Source: Clostridiales bacterium (GTDB lineage Bacteria > Bacillota > Clostridia > Oscillospirales > Oscillospiraceae). Taken from it: a DNA stretch of 62,276 nucleotides. The notes under the pieces were generated by a model. It saw nothing but the letters and a program-made list of their open reading frames with translations. It was not told where the DNA came from and did no database searches. Both the position numbers and the translations under genes were made by a program. This document shows positions 53,879 to 62,276 of the stretch, piece by piece (positions within the stretch are counted from its first letter, which is position 1; the number at the start of each line of letters is the position of its first letter). Where the stretch lies: NCBI GenBank assembly GCA_012719035.1, contig JAAYBD010000003.1:1-62276 (forward strand), given 5' to 3'.

Positions 53879-55117
53879 GTGGAATATGTTATAGTTGGAA
53901 ATTCCGCAGCTGCCGTCGGTGCTATAGAGGGTATCCGCCAGATCGACAGGGAAGGCAGGATAACTGTCATAAGCAGCGAAAAGCATCATACCTATTCAAG
54001 ACCTCTTATTTCCTATCTGATTCAAGGAAAAACAGACAGACAGCGGATGAAATACAGGCAGGACAGCTTCTATGACGACTTCGGGTGCAGAACGGTTTTT
54101 AATAAAACCGCTGTTGCTATAGACAGGGAAAGCAAGAAGCTTTTTCTTGAGGATGGGGAAGCTGTCTCTTACGACAAACTGCTTATGGCAAGCGGCTCAT
54201 CGCCCTTTATTCCACCGATGACGGGGCTTGAAACGGTTTCAAAACACTTTTCATTTATGTCCCTCGATGATGCGGAGGCGCTCGAAAAGGCGCTGTTTCC
54301 CGAAGCCAAGGTGCTTATTATAGGGGCAGGGCTTATAGGACTTAAATGCGCGGAGGGGATAGCGGCGGTAACCGGTAAAATTACAGTGATCGACCTTGCG
54401 CCGAGAATTCTTTCCAGCATCCTTGACGATGAGGGTGCGCAAATCGTACAGGCGCATCTTGAGAAGCAGGGAATAGATTTCAGGCTCGGCGTGTCTGTAA
54501 AAAGATTTGCATCAAATAAGGCGGAGCTGACGAGCGGAGAAAATATGCATTTTGATATCCTTGTGACCGCTGTCGGCGTCAGACCCAATGTAGGACTTAT
54601 AAAGGGCGCAGGCGGAGAAATAGATAAGGGCATAGTTGTCAATGAGCGCATGGAAACTACGATACCGGACATTTACGCCGCGGGAGACTGCGCTGTGAGC
54701 TATGACCTTAGTTCGGATACAAGGCGTATTCTTGCTCTGCTGCCAAACGCCTACAGCGGGGGATATGCGGCGGGCATAGCAATGGCGGGAGGAGAGCCGC
54801 CCGAGCTAAAGTCGATGCCGATGAACGCTATCGGTTTTTTCGGACTGCATATCATTACAGCCGGAACCTATGATGGTGAAGTTTTCGAGACAAAAGAAGG
54901 CGAAAATTATAAAAAGCTTTTTTACTCGAATGATGCTCTGCGCGGCTTTATCATGATAGGCAATGCAGACAAGGCGGGTATCTATACGGCAATGATTAGG
55001 GAAAAAACACCGCTGTCCAGTATAGATTTTGAGCTTATATGCGGGAAACCTTCACTGATGGCTTTTTCAAGAAGCTATCGGGACCAAAAATTAGGGGGGA
55101 AGACCCATGAAAATTGA
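53879..55117 (+). CDS. FAD/NAD(P)-dependent oxidoreductase, glutamate synthase electron input
   Basis: 412 residues, starting with GTG. FAD binding is seen at VIVGNSAAAVGAIEGI and YAAGDCA; NAD(P) binding at VLIIGAGLIGLKCAEG. The layout is that of the NirB/rubredoxin reductase class, not the true GltD beta subunit, yet the position between a ferredoxin and the GXGXG subunit suggests it supplies electrons from NAD(P)H to the synthase. It follows the ferredoxin by five bases and overlaps the next gene by 11 bp. Confidence 0.85.
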   Translation: MEYVIVGNSAAAVGAIEGIRQIDREGRITVISSEKHHTYSRPLISYLIQGKTDRQRMKYRQDSFYDDFGCRTVFNKTAVAIDRESKKLFLEDGEAVSYDKLLMASGSSPFIPPMTGLETVSKHFSFMSLDDAEALEKALFPEAKVLIIGAGLIGLKCAEGIAAVTGKITVIDLAPRILSSILDDEGAQIVQAHLEKQGIDFRLGVSVKRFASNKAELTSGENMHFDILVTAVGVRPNVGLIKGAGGEIDKGIVVNERMETTIPDIYAAGDCAVSYDLSSDTRRILALLPNAYSGGYAAGIAMAGGEPPELKSMPMNAIGFFGLHIITAGTYDGEVFETKEGENYKKLFYSNDALRGFIMIGNADKAGIYTAMIREKTPLSSIDFELICGKPSLMAFSRSYRDQKLGGKTHEN

Positions 55118-55826
55118 TTGCACTGGAAAAAAATATGATATACTTAACAATGAGATATCTTCCGCCGAAGGCAGCGTCATTCTTGACAACTGCATCGGAC
55201 AGCGCTTTATAGGCGCGGGGGCTTCGGATAAAACTATAACAATCAACGGAGTGCCCGGAAACGCGCTGGGTGCCTACCTTGATGGGGCGAATATCGTAGT
55301 CAACGGAAACGCGCAGGACGCATCAGGAGACACGATGAACGACGGACGGATAATCATTAACGGAAATTGCGGGGATGCCGCCGGCTACGCTATGCGCGGG
55401 GGAGAGATATTTGTCAGAGGTGACGTTGGTTACAGGGCAGGCATCCACATGAAGGCGTATGCCGATAAAACCCCCGTACTGGTCATAGGCGGAAAGTGCG
55501 GAAGCTTTCTTGGCGAATATCAGGCGGGCGGGCTTATTATCGCGCTGGGACTTGGTTACGATGATAAAGATGTTCTTGGAAACTTCTGTGCAACGGGTAT
55601 GCATGGCGGCAAGATTTTTGTGAGAGCCGACAGGCTGTGTACAAAGCTCTCCGCGCAGATTTGCACAAGACCCGCGAGCGATGAGGACCTTGCCCAGATA
55701 TCCCCGTATATTAAAGAATTCTGCAAGTGCTTTGGGGTAACGGAGTCTGAGGTTTACACAAAGGGATTTCAGGTTTTATACCCAAACTCCTGCAATCCGT
55801 ATAAGCAGCTCTATATTCAAAACTGA
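55107..55826 (+). CDS. Glutamate synthase GXGXG structural domain
   Basis: 239 residues forming the right-handed beta-helix that ends ordinary GltB: GASDKTITINGVPGNALGAY, NGRI-type turns (NDGRIIINGNCGDAAGYAMRGG) and FVRGDVGYRAGIHMKAY. As a separate gene it completes the split enzyme. It starts at ATG 55107 inside the oxidoreductase gene, with GGGGGG upstream. The C-terminal 70 residues (from SAQICTRPASDEDL) are a soluble tail with two Cys. Confidence 0.88.
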   Translation: MKIDCTGKKYDILNNEISSAEGSVILDNCIGQRFIGAGASDKTITINGVPGNALGAYLDGANIVVNGNAQDASGDTMNDGRIIINGNCGDAAGYAMRGGEIFVRGDVGYRAGIHMKAYADKTPVLVIGGKCGSFLGEYQAGGLIIALGLGYDDKDVLGNFCATGMHGGKIFVRADRLCTKLSAQICTRPASDEDLAQISPYIKEFCKCFGVTESEVYTKGFQVLYPNSCNPYKQLYIQN

Positions 55827-55842
55827 ACGGAGGCATTAAACT

Positions 55843-57060
55843 ATGCTGTACACAGCCCAAGAGGTTCTCGACTATGTGAAAGAGGAGGATATCAAATTTA
55901 TCCGCCTTGCATTCTGCGATGTTTTCGGAAAACAGAAGAACATTTCCATCCCACCGTCAGAACTGTCAAAGGCTTTCCGCTCGGGAATATCCTTTGATGC
56001 TTCCGCAATCGCGGGTTTCGGAGATGAAAGCCGCTCCGACCTGTTTCTTTTTCCCGACCCGACCACGCTTTCCATTTTGCCGTGGAGACCTTCACACGGG
56101 CGCGTGGTACGTATGTTCTGCGATATAAAATATCCCGACGGAAGAGCCTTTGAGCTTGACGGACGCGCTCTCCTGAAAAAAGCGGTTTCGGAGGCGGCGA
56201 GCAAGGGGATAAACTGTTATTTCGGACCCGAGTATGAGTTTTATCTTTTCAAAACCGACGAATACGGAGTGCCGACGAACATTCCTATTGACAATGCGGG
56301 ATATATGGATATAGCGCCGGAGGACGCGGGGGAAAATGTACGCCGTGAAATCTGCATTACGCTTGAGGAAATGGGCATTATTCCCGAAGCCTCACACCAC
56401 GAAGAGGGACCGGGACAGAATGAGATAGATTTCCGCTACGGCGACGCCCTGTCGGCGGCCGATAATTCCATCACATTTCAGATGGTCGTAAAAACGATTG
56501 CGGCAAGAAATGGACTTTATGCCTGCTTCGACCCAAAACCACTCGCAAATATGAGCGGCAGCGGAATGCACATAAACATTTCTCCGCATCTGCCGGACGG
56601 CGGGGACTGCTTCTATCAGTTCATGGCGGGCATTTTGGAGCATATTTCCGATATCACGCTATTTTTGAATCCTACGGCACAATCTTATCTGCGTTTGGGC
56701 AGCAACAAAGCGCCACAGTATATAAGCTGGTCGCCGCAGAATCGTTCTCAACTTATCAGAATTCCCGCCGCGGGTTCGGAACACAGCCGAATCGAGCTTC
56801 GCTCACCCGACGCAGGAGCTAACCCCTATATTGGGTATACGCTTCTCATTTTAGCGGGACTTGACGGAGTTGAACGTTCCCTGACTCCCCCGCCTTCTGC
56901 GGACTTCAACCTGTTTACCGCGGCGGAACAGGAGCTTTCGGCCTTTAAAAAACTTCCGGACTCCATTTCGGAAGCGGCAGAGGCGGCAAAAAACAGCAGC
57001 TTTGTCAAAGCAAATTTGCCTTCCCGTTTTATTGATGAATACGTTTCAAGTAGGAGATGA
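55843..57060 (+). CDS. glnA: Glutamine synthetase type I
   Basis: 405 residues of class I glutamine synthetase: FIRLAFCDVFGKQKNISI, GPEYEFYLF with the metal-binding Glu residues, EEGPGQNEIDFRY, ANMSGSGMHINIS and APQYISWSPQNRSQLIRIP. It is somewhat shorter than the usual 440-470 residues and no adenylylation site is visible. Lies 16 bases after the GXGXG gene. Two glutamine synthetases in one locus (with glnN) is noteworthy. A gamma-glutamylpolyamine synthetase is a less likely alternative. Confidence 0.9.
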   Translation: MLYTAQEVLDYVKEEDIKFIRLAFCDVFGKQKNISIPPSELSKAFRSGISFDASAIAGFGDESRSDLFLFPDPTTLSILPWRPSHGRVVRMFCDIKYPDGRAFELDGRALLKKAVSEAASKGINCYFGPEYEFYLFKTDEYGVPTNIPIDNAGYMDIAPEDAGENVRREICITLEEMGIIPEASHHEEGPGQNEIDFRYGDALSAADNSITFQMVVKTIAARNGLYACFDPKPLANMSGSGMHINISPHLPDGGDCFYQFMAGILEHISDITLFLNPTAQSYLRLGSNKAPQYISWSPQNRSQLIRIPAAGSEHSRIELRSPDAGANPYIGYTLLILAGLDGVERSLTPPPSADFNLFTAAEQELSAFKKLPDSISEAAEAAKNSSFVKANLPSRFIDEYVSSRR

Positions 57061-57094
57061 GCAACGCGATTCTGATTGAAAGGGGAAGCAGAAT

Positions 57095-57681
57095 ATGTTC
57101 AGCGACAGAGCGCAAAACAGCGTGCTGGTGGTATCGGTTTCTCAGAAAATCACTGACCTTTTCAATGAGCTGCTGCCCCCGAGCGCATTTTACCCTATCG
57201 TTGCGGTTTCAAGCTGCGGCGAAGCAAAACGTGAGTTGATTTCCTCGGAATATGACATAATAGTAATCAATGCACCGCTGAGCGATGAATTCGGGTCAGA
57301 CTTTGCCTTGGATCTTGTCCAAAACAGCCCGTCTGCCGTTCTTCTTCTTGTAAGCAGTGATATATACGGAGAGGTCTCCTGCAAGGTCGAAAACTATGGC
57401 GTAATGACTGTTTCAAAGCCGCTTAACCGTACAACGCTTTACACTGCTATGAAACTGGCTTATGCCACCCGTGCAAGACTTAGGATGATGGATAAGAAAA
57501 ACAAAAACCTGAGTGCAAAAATGAGCGAGATACGAATCGTAAACAGAGCAAAGTGGACGCTTATAGAATCACTGGGAATGACGGAGGAACAGGCTCATCA
57601 TTATATAGAGAGACAGGCGATGGATATGCGCCTTACAAAGGGCGAAATCGCAGTCTCAATATTGAACACTTACGGAAAATA

Positions 57682-57682
<1 letters not shown>
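57095..57682 (+). CDS. ANTAR-domain antiterminator (NitR-like)
   Basis: 195 residues. The N-terminal domain has a receiver fold, but the acidic pocket and phosphoacceptor are lost (SVLVVSVSQK where VVDDE is usual; IIVINAPLSDEFG has Asn at the Asp place), while the Lys of VSKPL stays; a phosphate-independent input is likely. The coiled coil RLRMMDKKNKNLSAKMSE leads to the ANTAR domain NRAKWTLIESLGMTEEQAHHYIERQAMD. ANTAR proteins bind paired or single hexaloop hairpins and block terminators. Location at the end of a glt-glnA operon matches nitR of solventogenic clostridia. AGGGGAAG precedes the ATG. Confidence 0.88.
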
Positions 57683-59360
<1,678 letters not shown>

Positions 59361-59376
59361 AAGCAGGATATAAAAC

Positions 59377-59410
59377 GGACAAGGGATACTTTTTAAAGTA
59401 TCCCTTGTCC
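59377..59410 (+). terminator. Hairpin after pyrG
   Basis: A perfect 16-bp stem (59377-59392 with 59395-59410), 16 bases past the stop codon. The T-run after it is weak. Confidence 0.8.
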
Positions 59411-59431
59411 TATGAAAAGGGCGGGGTTATC

Positions 59432-59641
59432 TCAGTCTGGTATATATTCGGCTATATCAGATAAATTACAGTCAAGAATTTTACAAAGCGTGTTCAATGT
59501 ATTTGTGGAAACAGACTCATTATTCTGTAATCGTAGTATAGTCGAACCACTGATGTTTTCATCTTTGCCTTTATTCCTCAGCGTGTAGGTTGTTGCACCT
59601 TTTCTTTTCATCGTTTGCCATAACGGAGCATATGAAATCAA
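59432..59641 (-). CDS. Cro/C1-type HTH regulator
   Basis: 69 residues, nearly all a helix-turn-helix of the HTH_26 kind (GSTILRLQNNESVSTNTLNT then LCKILDCNLSDIAEYIP). Starts with TTG after GGGAG at nine bases. It is typical of small phage or mobile-element regulators. No clear partner gene. Confidence 0.85.
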   Translation of the reverse strand: MISYAPLWQTMKRKGATTYTLRNKGKDENISGSTILRLQNNESVSTNTLNTLCKILDCNLSDIAEYIPD

Positions 59642-59739
59642 TTTGATTTACTCCCTTTACTTTTTTACAGTATGCCCCATAATGGACATATGCTGTTATG
59701 CTCAATATCGGACATGAAAAAGAAAGGAGAGCGTGAATT

Positions 59740-59880
59740 ATGGATTATCAAAAGGCTTATAAAATTTTGTTCAATGGAATTACAGATGCACTCGCCGGGC
59801 TTAATAAGACGAGTGATAAATGTCTGAAAATAGTGAGAACGCAGGGGCAAACAGAGGATATGTATATGGACGCAGAATAG
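59740..59880 (+). CDS. Small conserved phage-type protein (46 aa)
   Basis: An ATG at 59740 after AAAGGAGAG opens 46 codons (MDYQKAYKILFNGITDALAG...). The start of this sequence resembles a short protein that is common in prophages and elements of Firmicutes. Function unknown. It is too short for a 60-residue ORF list. Confidence 0.65.
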   Translation: MDYQKAYKILFNGITDALAGLNKTSDKCLKIVRTQGQTEDMYMDAE

Positions 59881-60052
59881 GGGCTGTCAGCAAATGAAAA
59901 CAAGACAGAATTGGCTAAAATAGCAGGATCAACCTTGCTGTTCAGCGCGGAATAAGGTAAACTAAAAAATAAAAACTGTTCCTTGCAGAGAAGAAGCAGA
60001 ACGGTTCGTCTGATGGATTTTAGACTGTATCTAACGGAAGAGGAGAAATCAA

Positions 60053-60439
60053 ATGAAGGGATTACTCATATCGGCGGCGCTTTGTCTGATGCTTGCCGGA
60101 TGCGGGGGAGAAAAACAAATGGAAACGAACAGCTATACAAAAATCACTGCCGCGGAGGCAAAAGCTATGATGGACGAGCAGAAGGACTGCGTCATACTGG
60201 ATGTCCGCACTCAGGCAGAGTATGACGAAGGCCACATTGAGGAAGCCGTCTTGATTCCCGATACGGAAATCAATGACAGGGCGGAAAGTGAGCTTCCCGA
60301 CAAGGAAACCGTAATTTTGCTTTACTGCCGCAGTGGACGGCGAAGCAAACTTGCGGCTCAGGCGCTGGCAGATATGGGATATACAAATGTGTATGAGTTT
60401 GGCGGAATTATCGACTGGCCGTATGAAGTAGTGCAATAA
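60053..60439 (+). CDS. Rhodanese-domain lipoprotein
   Basis: 128 residues with a lipoprotein signal (LCLMLAGC lipobox, Cys17) and a rhodanese domain: VILDVRTQAEYDEGHIEEA and the catalytic Cys in LLYCRSGRRSKLAAQAL. It would sit outside the membrane and transfer or carry sulfur. AGAGGAG precedes the ATG. Single gene. Confidence 0.92.
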   Translation: MKGLLISAALCLMLAGCGGEKQMETNSYTKITAAEAKAMMDEQKDCVILDVRTQAEYDEGHIEEAVLIPDTEINDRAESELPDKETVILLYCRSGRRSKLAAQALADMGYTNVYEFGGIIDWPYEVVQ

Positions 60440-60540
60440 AGCGGTATATTCAAAGCATGGCGTCCCTCATTTTCCTAATATAAGCAGCTGCGTATTAGAA
60501 TAAGGTCTGCAGTCTGACAGACAACTGTTATACAGAGAAA

Positions 60541-60574
60541 ATTACCCCTGACAGCAACGGCCGTCAGGGGTAAT
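60541..60574 (-). terminator. Terminator of lipoprotein gene 60578-61459
   Basis: Perfect 12-bp arms ATTACCCCTGAC and GTCAGGGGTAAT, followed on the minus strand by TTTTCTC. Confidence 0.85.
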
Positions 60575-60577
60575 TGA

Positions 60578-61459
60578 TTATTGGGGTTCACTTAGATTTT
60601 GAAATTCATTGAATTGACTTAGGATTATATCTGCCGTTTCTTTCGGTATTTCAAATGATTGGCTCAGTCCCTCGAAACTGATGCTCACGGACAATTCATC
60701 AATGGCGATATATACGCTAATGCCGTTTAGATTACCATTATAAATATGTATGGTTTTTCCGGTCACCATCCCATCGGGAGGCTGGTATGGAACCCAATCG
60801 TCCAGTTGCCATTTGTCAATGAAGCGCCCCGTTTTTGCTGTTTGAACCCGAAAATAAATTTGATCGGAAGAAAAGACAAGATAGTCGCTTTCATCAACCA
60901 AGGAAGTAAGCAGATCAGGGGTTATTTCGGGCATGTAATGAGCGGAGGTGTAGTCCGTAAGGAGCTTGCTTACCTTTTCGTATGTGCCTTTCGGTAAATC
61001 GTAATAGTATTCCTTATCCGAATCGAGATCTTCCGGTTGATCCCCGTTCGCGGATTCAAGGGGCGTGTATTCTTTGCGGTATCCCACGTCGTTTGGGTCG
61101 ATTTCAAGGCGATAGAAACCGTTGTTTCCAAAAAATTCAAGAAGAATTCTTACCTCAGCAGGAGATGCATCCTGCCGCGGCAGCCAGCTCTTGTAGTCAA
61201 GCTCTTGCCAGAGCTCCGCGACAAATTCAGGGTCATCCGTCACTTCGTAGCAGGAGAAATGCTTCTGTGGATTGATGTCGATTCCTTCGTATTTCAGCCC
61301 AGTGTATTCATTTTGGGATGAACCGGCTATGGGTAAATCGCTGATTTCATCGGCGGGCGTTGAAAGCACCGATGGCGTGTCTGCATCTGTTGCCTTGCAC
61401 GAGGCAAATAATAAAATCATGCATAGCGAGATGGCAAAAGTTCCGATTCTTTTTTTCAT
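60578..61459 (-). CDS. Lipoprotein of unknown function
   Basis: 293 residues. The signal peptide ends in LLFASC (lipobox Cys21), followed by a Ser/Thr/Pro linker and a soluble domain of about 230 residues rich in Asp, Glu and Tyr. AAGGAGG lies six bases before the ATG. No family recognised. The region 61460-61822 upstream (363 bp) holds a short palindrome (61649-61664) and no gene that I can support. Confidence 0.7.
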   Translation of the reverse strand: MKKRIGTFAISLCMILLFASCKATDADTPSVLSTPADEISDLPIAGSSQNEYTGLKYEGIDINPQKHFSCYEVTDDPEFVAELWQELDYKSWLPRQDASPAEVRILLEFFGNNGFYRLEIDPNDVGYRKEYTPLESANGDQPEDLDSDKEYYYDLPKGTYEKVSKLLTDYTSAHYMPEITPDLLTSLVDESDYLVFSSDQIYFRVQTAKTGRFIDKWQLDDWVPYQPPDGMVTGKTIHIYNGNLNGISVYIAIDELSVSISFEGLSQSFEIPKETADIILSQFNEFQNLSEPQ

Positions 61460-61648
61460 AAGATCCTCCTTGTGACCGAAAAACTTTGACTATCCGGAAG
61501 GGGGCAAATATGGAAGCTGATTTAATTAGCGCCATAGTAACTTGTTTTCGCTATTTTGCTTTTCCGGTCTGTTCTTTTGTGAAAGGCAAATTGCATCTGC
61601 ATCAATGCACATAACGAACGGAACCACTATACCGCATTATACTATCTT

Positions 61649-61664
61649 TTGTAAAAATTTACAA
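61649..61664. repeat. Short palindrome in the 61460-61822 gap
   Basis: TTGTAAA and TTTACAA separated by two bases. It could be a regulator site for a flanking gene; evidence is weak. Nothing else is visible in this gap. Confidence 0.4.
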
Positions 61665-61822
61665 TGCATATTTAATAGCGGGGGCACTTCATCCTTAATA
61701 TTATTGGATTTAAGTCACTTGGTTTAAACCTGCGCCGAAGCATGGTCTGCCGCTTTCAGACTGGCATTAGACGCGGAGATTGGCGGGGAATCCCTTAATA
61801 GCTAAGACTATTGATATTCTTT

Positions 61823-62276
61823 TCAAATACTCCAAACCTCCGCTGTCTCGCGTATACTTAAAAATTTTCGGTATATTCCATCCTCATCAATTAGTTCTTC
61901 GTGTTTTCCGCGTTGAACTATTCTGCCTTCATCAACAACGAGTATCTGATCAGCATTCCGTATTGTTGCAAGGCGATGCGCGATGATGATAATTGTTTTA
62001 CCGCGTATTAGTGCGGAAATGGCTTTCTGGATTTTGCGTTCATTTTCCGGATCTATACTCGCAGTCGCTTCGTCCAAAATTATTATCGGGGCATCCTTTA
62101 GAATAGCTCTGGCGATGGAGATGCGCTGTTTTTCTCCGCCCGACAGGGTTGAGCCTGTTTCCCGGACCAAAGTGTTGTAGCCCTCCGGCAAATCCATTAT
62201 AAAATCATGGCATTGAGCAGCTTTAGCAGCTAAAATAATTTCCTCGTCTGAAGCGTCGGGCCTGCCGAATCTAATG
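61823..62276 (-). CDS. ABC exporter, C-terminal part (cut by window edge)
   Basis: The frame is open to the window end, and 150 residues are seen, starting IRFGRPDASDEEIILAAKA. The ATP-binding domain has the signature STLSGGEKQRISIARAIL, Walker B IIILDEATASID and H-loop IIIAHRLATI, with D-loop, as in MsbA/MdlB-type exporters that fuse six membrane segments to the ATPase. The membrane part and start lie outside the window. A multidrug or lipid exporter is likely; a half-transporter pair is common. Confidence 0.9.
   Translation of the reverse strand, partial: IRFGRPDASDEEIILAAKAAQCHDFIMDLPEGYNTLVRETGSTLSGGEKQRISIARAILKDAPIIILDEATASIDPENERKIQKAISALIRGKTIIIIAHRLATIRNADQILVVDEGRIVQRGKHEELIDEDGIYRKFLSIRETAEVWSI

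Overview
The window looks like a chromosome segment of a low-to-moderate GC Firmicute of the class Clostridia (Eubacteriales, probably an Oscillospiraceae-type anaerobe). The reasons are strong AGGAGG-type ribosome binding sites with frequent GTG/TTG starts, a type III glutamine synthetase (GlnN), a PadR/HAAS/DUF4097 operon joined to a BceRSAB-type module, a RibU gene behind an FMN riboswitch, and an ANTAR regulator inside a split glutamate synthase operon. No species can be named from the sequence.

Region 1 (1 to about 5.2 kb) is the right-hand end of a small integrated mobile element. It carries a small unknown protein, a membrane protein, a short FtsK-like ATPase, a circovirus-like (CRESS-type) Rep with HUH endonuclease and superfamily 3 helicase, an excisionase-like protein and a tyrosine integrase. 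It ends at the 3' end of a tRNA-Pro(GGG) gene, the likely attachment site. Just upstream of rep lies a stem-loop carrying the nonanucleotide AAGTATTAC, of the kind found in circovirus-type origins, with a tandem octamer abutting the stem. This Rep/origin pair inside a bacterial integrative element is the most unusual thing in the window.

Region 2 (5.4-27.5 kb) is largely housekeeping on the minus strand: surface/lipoproteins, an EF-G paralogue, a degenerate P-type-ATPase-like membrane protein, rlmB, metK, a rhomboid-like protein (plus strand), upp, the t6A genes tsaB/tsaE/tsaD with rimI, polA, uvrB, pyk and a C39-type peptidase. Region 3 (27.6-34.1 kb) is one compact envelope-stress operon, padR-DUF1700-DUF4097-response regulator-histidine kinase-ABC ATPase-permease, with a palindromic operator lying over its promoter and a second palindrome before the ABC genes.

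Region 4 (34.2-46.5 kb) holds radC, rodA, an acn-icd operon divergent from citrate synthase (the oxidative branch to 2-oxoglutarate), secG, a flavodoxin, ribU with its riboswitch, a GNAT enzyme and a FapA-like protein. Region 5 (46.7-59.4 kb) is a nitrogen-assimilation block: asnB and glnN on the minus strand, divergent from an operon for a split glutamate synthase, a second glutamine synthetase and an ANTAR antiterminator, followed by glutamine-dependent pyrG. Both divergent transcripts begin with terminator-type hairpins. Together with region 4, the genes make 2-oxoglutarate, fix ammonia into glutamine and glutamate, and spend glutamine on asparagine and CTP. Region 6 (59.4-62.3 kb) is a short accessory stretch: a Cro/C1-type regulator, a small phage-type ORF, a rhodanese lipoprotein, an unknown lipoprotein and the end of an ABC exporter gene.
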